DNA from: Ciceribacter ferrooxidans
GTDB taxonomy: Bacteria > Pseudomonadota > Alphaproteobacteria > Rhizobiales > Rhizobiaceae
Reading direction: 5' to 3'
Assembly: GCF_004137355.1 (NCBI RefSeq)
Contig: NZ_SDVB01000253.1
Location: 124,001-188,000, forward strand
Length of the DNA: 64,000 bases
The notes beneath the pieces were generated by a model. The model made no database searches. It had not been told where the DNA came from and worked only from the letters and a program-made list of their open reading frames with translations. A program made the translations under genes and the position numbers. Within the stretch, counting starts at the first letter, position 1. Each line of letters starts with the position of its first letter. Shown piece by piece: positions 1 to 9,190 of this stretch.

Positions 1-8
1 CGTTCCGT

Positions 9-635
9 TCAACAGTCGGAGCAGGTGATTTCGGTTCCGACACGCTGCCGATAATAGAAGTCTTTGCCGAGCGTGATGCTTTTGATCTCGCTGCCGGACA
101 TGTTCGGCAGGTACATGAGGAGTTCGTGAGGGATGGTGAGCTCCGCGTGGACGAGAAACGTGTCTGCAGAGAGCATGCTGGAGGGCACGGTGATCGTATT
201 TCCGACCGAGTAGGGTGCCGTTCCGTTGTTCTCCCACGACCAGGCGACGGTCGCCTTGTTGCTGCTGTCGATCTTGATGCCGGTGATCTTGAGATCAAGG
301 CCGCTGGTACCATAGGGCACGAAGATCGCCTGCGCCACGTCGTCCATGGAGGCGAGATAGGTCTTGTCGACCGCTGTCTGGCGCGTCACGAGGTCGGCCA
401 CGGCACTTGCAGCGTTGGTCACCTTCTTATTGACGCTGAGCCCGATCGTCAGCTCGAAGGAGACGAGATAGACGAAGATGAGGAGCGGCATCAGGAGAGC
501 GAATTCTACTGCGCCCATTCCACTCTCGTCGGCGGAGAAGCGCCCGAACCCGTGCGACACGCGTGAGAACTCTTTCCGCGCTCGAAGAAGAAGCTCGGAT
601 GCGCGCCCGGTGCTGGCTTTGCCGAAAGGTCTCAC
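9..635 (-). CDS. TadE/TadG-like pilus assembly protein
   Basis: A 208-residue protein with a basic N-terminus (about 1-35), one hydrophobic segment (about 43-68, with the pseudopilin-like GAVEFALLMPLLIF stretch) and a polar, Ser/Thr-rich periplasmic part ending in a CSDC pair. This is the layout of TadE/TadG minor pseudopilins of the Flp/Tad (type IVb) pilus: an inner-membrane anchored helix, processed by the TadV/CpaA peptidase in known systems. It overlaps the upstream TadE-like gene by 4 bp (ATGA), so the two are probably translationally coupled, and it lies opposite the cpa operon. TadE and TadG cannot be separated on sequence alone. The stop codon is inside the window, so the gene is complete. 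Confidence 0.88.
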   Translation of the reverse strand: MRPFGKASTGRASELLLRARKEFSRVSHGFGRFSADESGMGAVEFALLMPLLIFVYLVSFELTIGLSVNKKVTNAASAVADLVTRQTAVDKTYLASMDDVAQAIFVPYGTSGLDLKITGIKIDSSNKATVAWSWENNGTAPYSVGNTITVPSSMLSADTFLVHAELTIPHELLMYLPNMSGSEIKSITLGKDFYYRQRVGTEITCSDC

Positions 636-1288
636 GGGTAGTCCTCGTTCTGAAAGGCGGTCGTCGCGACGATAAGAAAATAACTTGAACCCTCGGCAGG
701 GCGGACGGTCGTGATGTAAGGACGGACGAGGTCGGTGAGAACGGTCCAGCGATAATAGGCCCGCAGCATGTTGATCGATTTTGGTCCACCGGGGTTATAA
801 CCGAAGGAAGAGGGATCGATGTCGGCAAAGGATGCTGTCGAGACGCGCGGAATCGTTGTTGGAATGTCGCTGAACTTGGTGAAGGTTCGGGTATCGAGAT
901 AGAGAGAGGACGGGGTCGCGATTTCGGTTGCGGAGCAGGAAATCATAATCGCGATCTCGTCACAGAACGCCTGGCGGAACTCCACTGCGGTCTTGTCTGT
1001 CGTGCGACCGAGATTATAGGTGATCTTGCCGGTGCGCAGCTCGCGAGCGAGCGTGTTCACGGCATTGGTGACCAGTTGCTCGGCCGTGAACGCGGCGAAG
1101 GTCTCCAGAATGGCGAAGATGATCATGAAGTAGGGGATCGCGAGGATCGCGAATTCGATCGCTGCGGCGCCGTCGCGCGACCGCCGGAGCCGCCGCCACA
1201 GTCCGCTCGTGCACGGCTGCTTTGTCGAGCCTTCGCTCATATCATTCGCATTTGTATTCATCGCCTTAGACCAGTGTCCGGATGTCAA
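632..1288 (-). CDS. TadE-like pseudopilin
   Basis: 218 residues. After a basic leader of about 40 residues comes a pseudopilin-type segment (GAAAIEFAILAIPYFMIIF), then a periplasmic domain with two cysteines near residues 110 and 118. The Glu five residues after the Gly and the hydrophobic run fit the TadE signature; in Aggregatibacter, TadE is cut by the prepilin peptidase TadV and needed for pilus biogenesis. It is the first of two coupled minor pilin genes. An alternative start is Met10 (1261), giving MNTNANDM; neither start has a strong ribosome site. Confidence 0.88.
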   Translation of the reverse strand: MTSGHWSKAMNTNANDMSEGSTKQPCTSGLWRRLRRSRDGAAAIEFAILAIPYFMIIFAILETFAAFTAEQLVTNAVNTLARELRTGKITYNLGRTTDKTAVEFRQAFCDEIAIMISCSATEIATPSSLYLDTRTFTKFSDIPTTIPRVSTASFADIDPSSFGYNPGGPKSINMLRAYYRWTVLTDLVRPYITTVRPAEGSSYFLIVATTAFQNEDYP

Positions 1289-1376
1289 GCGAGCATCATC
1301 GTCGCGAAACCTTGATTTTTGGTTGCGCGAGCCTCCGGAAATTTAGTGAACTCGTCCGGATGTTACCGGTCGGCGT

Positions 1377-1802
1377 CTACTGGGCGGCAGAAGAACCGGC
1401 GACCTGAGCATGGATCTCGCAGTTCGGGGTGCAGGAGAGAACCGTGCGCTCGGTTGCCTTGAAGACCCGCACGGTATTGCCTTCGTCAATCGAGACGAGG
1501 ATGCGCTCGTCGACGATCGCGTTTCCGTCGGCATCGAGCAGAACGAGGTTGGTGGTTCCGAAAGCACGGCCGGTCAGAACGATGGTCTTTGCATCGGCGA
1601 CCGTCGCGTCGGCAACCTCGGCGTTACCGACGATGACCTTGCTGACCGGACGGTCGAGTTTCAGCACCCGTGCCTGATTCATATAGACACGCATCATCTC
1701 GTCCGCGGAAAGCGCCGGCGTGGTCAGACCGGCCGCCAGCATGCCGACGACAATCGAAAACGAACCGATACGTGGGATCATACCTGCGGGCCTTCTGTGC
1801 AC
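1377..1802 (-). CDS. Secreted pilus-assembly N-domain protein (CpaC N-terminal-like)
   Basis: 141 residues with a signal peptide (about 1-32, ending near ALSA) followed by a single domain resembling the 'pilus formation protein N-terminal' region of CpaC/RcpA secretins: residues 38-110 parallel CpaC residues about 55-130 of this same locus (DRPVSKVIVGNAEVADATV against LPTDAHDILVADPSMADAV, then a G-TN-L/I-D-G-N/E pattern). No secretin barrel follows. It is probably periplasmic and may touch the secretin or compete for its partners. It ends 88 bp before the TadE-like gene start and probably heads the three-gene minus operon facing pilA. Confidence 0.82.
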   Translation of the reverse strand: MHRRPAGMIPRIGSFSIVVGMLAAGLTTPALSADEMMRVYMNQARVLKLDRPVSKVIVGNAEVADATVADAKTIVLTGRAFGTTNLVLLDADGNAIVDERILVSIDEGNTVRVFKATERTVLSCTPNCEIHAQVAGSSAAQ

Positions 1803-2224
1803 GATGGGTGGCGAAACGCCTTCCTAAGGATGCCCGGGATTGGTGAATGAACGGTTAAACTGGCGCCCGACGGGTGTGGTCACCTGTAACCCCCAAAGAT
1901 CTTTGGGTATTCCTGACTCGAAAGTCAGGATTGTCCGAAAACGGAACAGGTGTCCAACTGCGCCGATACCGTTCTGCCCAGGGAAGCACCGCGTTGTCGA
2001 GGTACTCTTGTCCAGTTCCCGCGGCACTTCCAGCGCACTTTTCGAATGCAACGAAATACGGCAAGGCGTCGTTTACCAAGCTGCCGGGTTCCGGCAATTC
2101 AAGCTTTGGTAACGTAGTTTTTTAAGTCGATGGCAATGGGCCGGCGTTAGTTTGCACTCATCCGAGCAACGGCGAACAGTTGCAGGAAGTGCTGAACAAC
2201 CCTCTGTGGAATTAGGAGAGACCC
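1803..2224. other. Structured intergenic region between divergent pilus operons
   Basis: 422 bp without a convincing coding frame. It holds a 16-bp perfect palindrome at 1892-1907 (centre AAAGATCTTT), directly followed by a hairpin with 8-bp arms and a CGAA tetraloop at 1911-1930. Further on, a 10-bp stem with one bulge (2073-2082 with 2102-2112) encloses an inner GCCGG/CCGGC hairpin (2083-2095) and is followed after 5 nt by six T (2118-2123). The last structure resembles a Rho-independent terminator reading toward pilA, so a small RNA or leader on the plus strand is possible. A 7-of-8 CtrA-like motif lies at 1844-1858. The pilA ribosome site is TTAGGAGAGA just before 2225. Confidence 0.4.
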
Positions 2225-2407
2225 ATGTCCAAGATCTTCGCTCGCTTCATGAAAGACGAATCTGGCGCGACCGCCATCGAATATGGCCTGATCGCCGCCC
2301 TCATTTCCGTCGCCCTCATCACCGGTGCCACGACCCTCGGTAACTCGCTGAACAACACCTTCCAGGACATCTCCACGAAGATGAGCACGGCTGAGACGGC
2401 GAACTGA
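2225..2407 (+). CDS. pilA: Flp/Fap-type pilin
   Basis: 60 residues, the usual size for a type IVb Flp pilin. A short basic leader is followed by the Flp signature: Gly-Ala-Thr-Ala-Ile-Glu-Tyr-Gly (residues 14-21), with the cleavage glycine and the conserved Glu-Tyr pair, then one hydrophobic helix and a short polar tail. The peptidase CpaA should cleave after Gly14; the mature peptide polymerises into the adhesive pilus (ctpA in Agrobacterium). A strong ribosome site (AGGAGA) is placed well before the ATG. A perfect hairpin terminator follows at 2442-2474, so the abundant pilin message is probably separated from the cpa operon downstream. Confidence 0.95.
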   Translation: MSKIFARFMKDESGATAIEYGLIAALISVALITGATTLGNSLNNTFQDISTKMSTAETAN

Positions 2408-2441
2408 TATCGCTCTTAGCGAGTGTCACCACTCTCGTGTA

Positions 2442-2474
2442 GATAAAGCCGCTTCGAAGAGAAGCGGCTTTATC
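2442..2474 (+). terminator. Hairpin terminator after the pilin gene
   Basis: Perfect 14-bp inverted repeat (GATAAAGCCGCTTC and its complement) around a GAAGA loop, 34 bp after the pilA stop. The T-tract after it is weak (ATTTGT), so it may act as a partial terminator that lets a fraction of transcripts continue into cpaA, or as a 3' stabiliser of the pilin mRNA. Confidence 0.8.
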
Positions 2475-2561
2475 ATTTGTGTGGGCGCATAACAGAGAAC
2501 AGCCATTTTTCTTAACGTTCCCGGGTTAGTGTCTGTTTCGCAGGGCATCAGGGAGGGCAGA

Positions 2562-3074
2562 ATGATTGTAGGAATTGTCTTTTTAGTTTTTCCACTCTGT
2601 CTCGTTCTGGCGGCACTTACAGATATCTTTGAGATGACGATTCCGAATCGTATCCCGGCGGTTCTTCTCGGAGCGTTCCTTCTGGTTGCTCCCTTCTCCG
2701 GCCTCGGCTGGTCCGGGTTTGGTATGCACATGGCTGCAGCCGCCCTCGTCTTCTCCGGGGGATTCGCTCTCTTCGCCCTGAATGTCATGGGCGGCGGCGA
2801 TGCCAAGCTTCTCACAGCGGCCGCGGTCTGGTTCGGCCTTACGAAGTCGCTCCTCGTCTTCCTGATTTATGTAGGATATGCGGGCGGTGTCCTCACGCTG
2901 CTGATCCTGCTGTTGCGTGCCCGTGCCAATCTGGTGATCGCCATGGGGCTTCCGGTTCCGCATTCCATTCTCTCGGCCAAGAAGATTCCCTACGGCATCG
3001 CGATTGCCATCGGGGGACTGGCCTCCTACGCGCAGTCGCCGCTCGTGACGCAGGCTTTGGAAAGCCTTCATTAA
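2562..3074 (+). CDS. cpaA: Prepilin peptidase CpaA (TadV)
   Basis: 170 residues, six predicted hydrophobic segments, no N-terminal methylase domain: the short TadV/CpaA form of the A24 aspartic prepilin peptidases. The two catalytic aspartates are visible: Asp21 in ALTDIFEMTIPN and Asp80 in the GGGD motif. It should cleave the Flp pilin and the TadE-like pseudopilins. The start at 2562 is preferred over an upstream in-frame GTG (2529) because GGAGGG lies 4 nt before it. First gene of the cpa operon on the plus strand. Confidence 0.93.
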   Translation: MIVGIVFLVFPLCLVLAALTDIFEMTIPNRIPAVLLGAFLLVAPFSGLGWSGFGMHMAAAALVFSGGFALFALNVMGGGDAKLLTAAAVWFGLTKSLLVFLIYVGYAGGVLTLLILLLRARANLVIAMGLPVPHSILSAKKIPYGIAIAIGGLASYAQSPLVTQALESLH

Positions 3075-3163
3075 CCATCCCTGTAAGCCAGCCGTTAACT
3101 ATAATTACACCAATTCCTGATCATTCTCAGGGGGAAATATTCTGAGTCCCTCAAGGATCGATC

Positions 3164-3985
3164 ATGAAGCCCGCCCGTGTCATCATTCTCTCTGTCGCCG
3201 TCGTGGCCGCCGGCGCTGCCGGCATGCTTGCCATGCGCATGTCAGGACCGAAGACGGTCATCATGCAGCAGACCGAGGCCGTGATGACCAAGGAGGAGAC
3301 GGTCAACGTTCTGGTGTCCGCGGCCAATCTTCCGGTCGGCTCCCGGCTGGACGAAAAGTCGATGCACTGGATGGCCTGGCCGACATCGGGTGTCGTTGAA
3401 GGCTTCATTACGGAGACCAACCGCCCGCAAGCATTGACCGAGCTTGCCGGTGTGATTGTGCGCATGCCGCTCTTCGAAGGCGAGCCCATCCGCCGCGAGA
3501 AGATCGCCGACTCCTCCGCCCGCGTCATGTCGTCGCTTCTGCCTTCCGGCAAGCGAGCCGTTTCGACCGAGATCTCGGTCGCCACCGGCGCCGGCGGTTT
3601 CATCCTCCCGAACGATCGCGTCGACGTGATCATGGTCCGTTCGGACAAGAGCGGCAACGGCAGCGGCAACTACCTGACTGAGACGGTGCTTTCCAACGTG
3701 CGTGTGCTCGCCATCGACCAGCAGGTTGAGGAGAAGGACGACGGCTCGAAATCGGTGATCGGCACCACGGCGACGCTCGAGCTGACCCCCGATCAGGCCA
3801 AGGTCATGACGGTCGCCCAACAGATGGCCGATCGCCTGTCGCTGGCGCTGCGCTCCGTCGCCGACGCACAGGAAGAAGATACGTCCGCCGCCGACTATCT
3901 GTTGAGCGGCAGTTCCGGAATGCCGGCGATCCAGGTGATCAAGAACGGCAATGTCGTGAAGGACGCCGAGGTAAAGATGCAATGA
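3164..3985 (+). CDS. cpaB: Flp pilus assembly protein CpaB (RcpC)
   Basis: 273 residues with an N-terminal signal-anchor (about 5-25) and a SAF-type domain (about 45-110: VLVSAANLPVGSRL followed by the IVRMPLFEGEPIRREKI stretch), then the RcpC/CpaB domain. Such proteins are periplasmic, thought to modulate the secretin channel; the SAF domain may bind peptidoglycan or glycan. The last codon overlaps the cpaC start (ATGA), a coupling typical of the operon. AAGGA precedes the ATG. Confidence 0.93.
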   Translation: MKPARVIILSVAVVAAGAAGMLAMRMSGPKTVIMQQTEAVMTKEETVNVLVSAANLPVGSRLDEKSMHWMAWPTSGVVEGFITETNRPQALTELAGVIVRMPLFEGEPIRREKIADSSARVMSSLLPSGKRAVSTEISVATGAGGFILPNDRVDVIMVRSDKSGNGSGNYLTETVLSNVRVLAIDQQVEEKDDGSKSVIGTTATLELTPDQAKVMTVAQQMADRLSLALRSVADAQEEDTSAADYLLSGSSGMPAIQVIKNGNVVKDAEVKMQ

Positions 3986-5574
3986 ACGGGGGCGCCAAGG
4001 TGACAGATTTCAAACAAAAGATCCGGACCTCGCTCGCCGGCGGCATCGCTTTCTCCATGGCGTTCTCCGGCATGCCCGGTAACCTCGCCTCAGGCGTCTT
4101 CGACTTGCCGGCAGCTTTCGCCGCGTCGGACAGCGTCATATCGATCTCCAAGGTCGGTCCCGGCGCTCGTCGCACAGTCAAGCTCGGCCTCAACAAGGCG
4201 CTGGTCGTCGATCTGCCGACCGATGCTCACGACATTCTGGTCGCCGACCCGTCGATGGCCGACGCCGTGACCCGCACGTCGCGGCGCATCTATCTGTTCG
4301 GCAAGGCCGTTGGACAGACGAACATCTTCATCTTCGGACCGAATGGTGAGGAAATCATCAGTCTCGACATTGAAATCGAACGGGACATCGCCGGCCTCGA
4401 AACCAACCTTCGCCGTTTCATTCCTGAATCCGACATCAAGGTGGAGATCGTATCCGACAACATCGTGCTGACGGGCACCGTCCGCACTCCGCAGGATGCG
4501 GAGCGGGCAGAGGGTCTGGCTCGCGCGTTTCTGAAAGGCGGCGAGGCGACGACGCGCAACGAGACCGCGACAAGCGACAGTGGCGGCGACGGAGCCGTTG
4601 CGATCTTCGCGGAAGATCGGCAGGTCTCGCAGATTGTAAACCTGCTGACCATCGAAGGTGAAGACCAGGTAACGCTCAAGGTCACCGTTGCTGAGGTCAG
4701 TCGTCAGGTGCTGAAACAGCTCGGCTTCAACGGAAGTGTTTCCGACGGCAGCAGCGGAATATCTTTTCAGAACCCGGCCAACCTCGGCAACGCAGTCAAC
4801 GTGTCCAACGCGATTGGAGGGGTTCTGCCGACCGCGTTCGGTTCAATTGGTGGCTATACCATCAGCAGCTATCTAAATGCCATGGAGCAGGCGGGCGTGA
4901 TGCGGACGCTTGCCGAGCCGAGCCTGACGGCCATTTCGGGCGAGCGCGCCAAGTTCTACGTCGGCGGCGAATTCCGCCTTCCAGCAGAACAAGAAGTGTC
5001 CACGGATGCCGACACGGGCCAAACCACAGTTTCCCGCACGACCGACACAGTGAACTACGGCATTGAGCTAAACTTCCGCCCGGTTGTCCTGGCGCCCGGC
5101 CGCATCAGCCTGCAGATCGAGACGAACGTTTCGGAACCGACATACGAAGCCTCGGTCGTGACCGGAAACACCTCCCGCGGTATCCCTGGTTCGACCTACC
5201 TGTCGATCCGTCGGCGCGAGGCTTCGACCTCTGTCGAACTGCCGTCCGGCGGCTCGATCGTGATCGCCGGCCTCGTTCAGGACAATATCCGCCAGGCGAT
5301 GTCCGGCCTTCCGGGGCTATCAAAGGTGCCGATCCTCGGCACTCTCTTCCGCAGCAAGGATTTCCAGCGCAACGAAACGGAGCTGGTCATCATCGCCACG
5401 CCCTATCTCGTGCGGCCGGTTGCCCGTAACCAGCTCGCTCGCCCCGACGACAACTTCAACCCGGAAAACGACGGCGCGACCTTCTTCCTGAACCGTGTCA
5501 ACAAGGTCTACGGCCGCAAGGAAGCAGACGTGACCGGCCGATATCACGGCACCGTCGGCTTCATCTACAAGTGA
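3982..5574 (+). CDS. cpaC: Outer-membrane secretin CpaC (RcpA)
   Basis: 530 residues: leader and signal peptide (cleavage near AFA, about residue 47), pilus-formation N-domain (about 50-130), a BON-like domain (about 135-205) and a C-terminal secretin domain (about 270-500) with the family hallmarks VxxGGEF near 335 and the GLVQDNIRQAMSGLPGLSKV block near 430-450. It forms the outer-membrane pore for the pilus. A GTG seven codons in (4000) is an alternative start. The N-domain is shared with the stand-alone protein at 1377-1802. Confidence 0.95.
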   Translation: MNGGAKVTDFKQKIRTSLAGGIAFSMAFSGMPGNLASGVFDLPAAFAASDSVISISKVGPGARRTVKLGLNKALVVDLPTDAHDILVADPSMADAVTRTSRRIYLFGKAVGQTNIFIFGPNGEEIISLDIEIERDIAGLETNLRRFIPESDIKVEIVSDNIVLTGTVRTPQDAERAEGLARAFLKGGEATTRNETATSDSGGDGAVAIFAEDRQVSQIVNLLTIEGEDQVTLKVTVAEVSRQVLKQLGFNGSVSDGSSGISFQNPANLGNAVNVSNAIGGVLPTAFGSIGGYTISSYLNAMEQAGVMRTLAEPSLTAISGERAKFYVGGEFRLPAEQEVSTDADTGQTTVSRTTDTVNYGIELNFRPVVLAPGRISLQIETNVSEPTYEASVVTGNTSRGIPGSTYLSIRRREASTSVELPSGGSIVIAGLVQDNIRQAMSGLPGLSKVPILGTLFRSKDFQRNETELVIIATPYLVRPVARNQLARPDDNFNPENDGATFFLNRVNKVYGRKEADVTGRYHGTVGFIYK

Positions 5575-5586
5575 TCGGAGACGCAG

Positions 5587-6327
5587 ATGTTCGACAACAG
5601 CGTTTCTCATCCTTCGACAGAAAGACACAAGACCATGCGCGCATCGACGTCAGCAAGGATCGCTCCCCGTCTCGGTAAGGCCGCATTCGCTGCGGTAGTA
5701 GTCGGTGCCACGATTGTTCTCTCCGGCTGCGGCGCCAATCGCGACGGTATGACCACCGGCTCGATTCCGGATGATTACCGGACCCGTCATCCGATCACCG
5801 TGACCGAGGTGGAGCATACGCTCGACCTGCCGATTGCCTCCGGCGACCGCAATCTAAACATCAACACGCAGGACACGATTGCGGGCTTTGCACAGGACTA
5901 TCGAAGCATGTCCAGCGGAACGATCCAGATCATGGTCCCGCAAGGTTCGCCGAACGCGGCGGCCGCGTCGATCATGCGCAAGCAGATACGTGCCGAACTC
6001 GTCAGCCAGGGAATCCCGGCACCACGCATCATCGAGACGACCTACCAGGCGGCGGCCTCCGGCGATGCCGCACCGGTCCGCCTGAGTTTCGTCGCATCGA
6101 CCGCCGTGACCGATCAGTGCGGTCAATGGCCGGAGGATCTCTCGGACAATACGGTCATGAACCGCAACTGGCACAATTTCGGCTGCGCCACCCAGAACAA
6201 TCTGGCCGCGCAAGTCGCCAATCCCATGGATCTCATTGCACCGCGCGGCATGGCTCCGATCGACGCGGCCCGTCGCTCAAAGGTGATCGGCCTCTATCGA
6301 GAAGGCAAGGATACGGCGTCCAAGTGA
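5587..6327 (+). CDS. cpaD: Pilus assembly lipoprotein CpaD
   Basis: 246 residues with a lipoprotein signal (lipobox LSGC, Cys about residue 48, after an extended basic N-terminus) and the CpaD domain, including the conserved C-terminal part QCGQWPEDL and NFGCATQNNLAAQVANPMDL. CpaD is a periplasmic/outer-membrane lipoprotein that helps secretin assembly. It starts 12 bp after cpaC with GGAGACGC as ribosome site. A start at Met17 would give a more normal signal peptide length. Confidence 0.93.
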   Translation: MFDNSVSHPSTERHKTMRASTSARIAPRLGKAAFAAVVVGATIVLSGCGANRDGMTTGSIPDDYRTRHPITVTEVEHTLDLPIASGDRNLNINTQDTIAGFAQDYRSMSSGTIQIMVPQGSPNAAAASIMRKQIRAELVSQGIPAPRIIETTYQAAASGDAAPVRLSFVASTAVTDQCGQWPEDLSDNTVMNRNWHNFGCATQNNLAAQVANPMDLIAPRGMAPIDAARRSKVIGLYREGKDTASK

Positions 6328-6359
6328 GCGGTGTGCCGGATACGGGGCAGGGGAAGAAT

Positions 6360-7649
6360 ATGAGCGCGATTGAATACGATATCGAGACAGGCTCTCGTGG
6401 GAACCAAGACGCAGAGACGGCCGTGATCGCCGGTGATCTGGAGCTCCTGCGTCCACTGCCGCGCATCTCGGTTCACGCCTTCTGCGTTGCGGAGAGCACG
6501 CGCGGCGTCATGGAAAAGTGCGGGCAGGATCGCCGCATGGCCAAGGTGAGCCTCAGGATCACCAGCGGCAATATTGCCGCCGCCGCTGCGATGTTCGCCT
6601 CCACCCCGACGCCGAACTTGATCATTCTGGAGACGGACTCGCCGTCGTCCACGCTGCTCGCGGAGCTTGCCCCGCTCGCCGAGGTCTGCGATCCGACCAC
6701 GCGGGTCGTCATCATCGGCCGCTACAACGATATCCCGCTCTATCGGGAACTGATGCGCAACGGCATCTCCGAATACATCGTCGGACCCGTCTCGATGGCC
6801 GAGATCATCTCATCGATCGCGGCGATCTTCGTCGATCCCGATGCAGAGCCGCTCGGACGGACGGTTGCCTTCATTGGGGCCAAGGGTGGCGTGGGCTCCT
6901 CGACCATCGCGCACAACTGCGCCTTCGGGATTTCGCACCTTTTCTCCACCGAGACCGTCTTGGCCGACCTTGATTTACCCTACGGTACAGCGAACATCGA
7001 CTTCGACCAGGACCCCGCGCAAGGCATTGCCGAGGCTGTCTTTGCTCCCGAGCGTCTCGATGAGGTGTTTCTGGACCGCCTGCTCACGACGTGTTCGCAG
7101 CATCTTTCGTTGCTTGCCGCACCGTCTCTCCTCGACAGAGCCTACGACTATTCGCGCGACGCCTTCCAGCCGTTGCTGGAACTCCTGCAGCGGAGCGCTC
7201 CCGTCACGGTGCTCGATCTTCCGCACGTATGGTCGGACTGGACCCGCGCGGTCCTTTCCGAGGCCGATGAGGTGGTCATCACCTGCGCCCCGGACCTTGC
7301 CAATCTGCGCAACGCCAAGAACATGTTCGATGCCTTGAAAAAGCTGCGTCCCAACGACAAGTCGCCGCATTTCATACTGAACCAGGTCGGAATGCCGAAG
7401 CGGCCGGAGATCGCGCCGAACGACTTTTTCGAACCGCTGGAGATCGACCCGATCGCGATTATTCCTTTCGACGCGCAGCTCTTCGGCAATGCGGCCAACA
7501 GCGGACGGATGATCTCGGAGACGGACGCGAAGTCACCGACGGCCGAGACATTCTCACAGATCGCACACCTGGTGACGGGACGCGCGACGATAAAGAGACC
7601 GAAGAAGGCGGGACTGGGAAAAGTCCTGGGACTTCTCGGCAGGAAATGA
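6360..7649 (+). CDS. cpaE: Pilus localisation ATPase CpaE (TadZ)
   Basis: 429 residues: an atypical receiver-like N-terminal domain (about 35-155) followed by a ParA/MinD-type ATPase domain with a deviant Walker A (GAKGGVGSST, about 172-181). CpaE/TadZ proteins place the Tad machine at a cell pole. The start at 6360 is chosen because a purine-rich ribosome site (GGGGAAG) precedes it; the open frame extends further upstream over cpaD in another frame and is not credible there. 32 bp after cpaD. Confidence 0.94.
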   Translation: MSAIEYDIETGSRGNQDAETAVIAGDLELLRPLPRISVHAFCVAESTRGVMEKCGQDRRMAKVSLRITSGNIAAAAAMFASTPTPNLIILETDSPSSTLLAELAPLAEVCDPTTRVVIIGRYNDIPLYRELMRNGISEYIVGPVSMAEIISSIAAIFVDPDAEPLGRTVAFIGAKGGVGSSTIAHNCAFGISHLFSTETVLADLDLPYGTANIDFDQDPAQGIAEAVFAPERLDEVFLDRLLTTCSQHLSLLAAPSLLDRAYDYSRDAFQPLLELLQRSAPVTVLDLPHVWSDWTRAVLSEADEVVITCAPDLANLRNAKNMFDALKKLRPNDKSPHFILNQVGMPKRPEIAPNDFFEPLEIDPIAIIPFDAQLFGNAANSGRMISETDAKSPTAETFSQIAHLVTGRATIKRPKKAGLGKVLGLLGRK

Positions 7650-7673
7650 GTTCAAGCGTGGGGATGATGTAAG

Positions 7674-9185
7674 GTGGCTATGTTCGGCAGACGCGGCGAT
7701 GGTTTCGGAAAGGCCGGCCCAGGCGCGGGAGCACTGGCGGCGCCGGTCGCGCCTGCCGTAGCTCCTGCAAGCACACCTTCGGCCGGCGCCGTCATTGCCG
7801 AAACTCTGGTCGCCCCTCAGGATCCGACACGCCGCCAGCAGGTAACGCCACCGCCGATGCAGGCGCCTGCCGCCAGCCGGAAGCGTCCGGCGCGCACCCA
7901 GGACTATTACGACACGAAGAGCCAGGTCTTCTCCGCCCTGATCGACACCATTGACCTGTCGCAGCTGGCAAAACTCGACGGCGAAAGCGCGCGAGAGGAA
8001 ATTCGCGACATCGTCAACGACATCATCACGATCAAGAATTTCGCGATGTCGATCTCCGAGCAGGAGGAGCTGCTCGAGGATATCTGCAACGACGTCCTCG
8101 GTTACGGTCCGCTCGAACCGTTGCTTGCGCGGGACGACATCGCCGACATCATGGTGAACGGCGCCGGACAAACCTTCATCGAAGTCGGCGGCAAGACCAT
8201 CGAGTCGGACATCCGGTTCCGGGACAATGCGCAGCTTCTGTCGATCTGCCAGCGCATTGTCAGCCAGGTCGGCCGGCGCGTGGACGAGTCGAGCCCGATC
8301 TGCGATGCGCGTCTGCCCGACGGATCCCGCGTCAACGTGATTGCGCCGCCGCTCGCCATCGACGGCCCTGCGCTCACGATCCGCAAGTTCAAGAAGGACA
8401 AGCTCAATCTCGACCAGTTGGTGAAATTCGGTGCGATCACGCCCGAAGGCGCGGAAGTGTTGCAGATCATCGGACGTGTTCGCTGCAATGTCGTCATTTC
8501 CGGAGGTACCGGCTCCGGCAAGACTACACTTCTCAACTGTCTCACCGGTTATATCGACACCGACGAGCGTGTGATCACCTGCGAGGATACCGCCGAACTG
8601 CAGCTCCAGCAGCCGCATGTCGTGCGTCTTGAAACCCGTCCGCCGAACATCGAGGGCGAGGGTGAGATCACCATGCGTGACCTCGTCAAGAACTGCCTGC
8701 GCATGCGCCCCGAGCGCATCATCGTCGGCGAAGTGCGCGGACCGGAAGTGTTCGACTTGCTTCAGGCGATGAACACCGGCCACGACGGCTCCATGGGTAC
8801 GATCCACGCGAATACGCCGCGCGAGTGCCTGAGCCGAATGGAGTCGATGATCGCGATGGGTGGCTTCAGCCTGCCGGCGAAGACCGTGCGCGAGATCATT
8901 GCCGGCTCCATCGACGTAATCATACAGGCAGCACGCTTGCGCGATGGCTCGCGCCGCATCACCCACATCACCGAGGTGATCGGCATGGAAGGCGATGTCA
9001 TCGTCACTCAGGATCTCGTCCGCTACGAAATCGAGGGCGAAGACGCGAACGGCCGGATCGTCGGTCGTCACGTGTCGACGGGCATTGGCAAGCCTCATTT
9101 CTGGGATCGAGCCCGCTACTATAACGAAGAGCGCAGGCTGGCAGCCGCTCTCGACGCCATGGAACAGAAGAGCAAGGGGGTCTGA
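7674..9185 (+). CDS. cpaF: Type II/IV secretion ATPase CpaF (TadA)
   Basis: 503 residues. A low-complexity Ala/Pro-rich N-terminus (about 1-80) precedes the VirB11/GspE-type ATPase: Walker [10 protein letters not shown] (about 278-286), Walker B-like region [11 protein letters not shown] and the [16 protein letters not shown] His box. It powers pilus polymerisation at the inner membrane face. The start may be GTG at 7674 or ATG at 7680; both are close to the AAGGTGG sequence. Between cpaE and tadB in the operon. Confidence 0.95.
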   Translation: MAMFGRRGDGFGKAGPGAGALAAPVAPAVAPASTPSAGAVIAETLVAPQDPTRRQQVTPPPMQAPAASRKRPARTQDYYDTKSQVFSALIDTIDLSQLAKLDGESAREEIRDIVNDIITIKNFAMSISEQEELLEDICNDVLGYGPLEPLLARDDIADIMVNGAGQTFIEVGGKTIESDIRFRDNAQLLSICQRIVSQVGRRVDESSPICDARLPDGSRVNVIAPPLAIDGPALTIRKFKKDKLNLDQLVKFGAITPEGAEVLQIIGRVRCNVVISGGTGSGKTTLLNCLTGYIDTDERVITCEDTAELQLQQPHVVRLETRPPNIEGEGEITMRDLVKNCLRMRPERIIVGEVRGPEVFDLLQAMNTGHDGSMGTIHANTPRECLSRMESMIAMGGFSLPAKTVREIIAGSIDVIIQAARLRDGSRRITHITEVIGMEGDVIVTQDLVRYEIEGEDANGRIVGRHVSTGIGKPHFWDRARYYNEERRLAAALDAMEQKSKGV

Positions 9186-9190
9186 CGCTC

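Noticed and set aside
7554-9098. 514-codon open frame on the minus strand
   Set aside because: It lies opposite cpaF, whose motifs are certain; the long frame results from GC-rich codon use.
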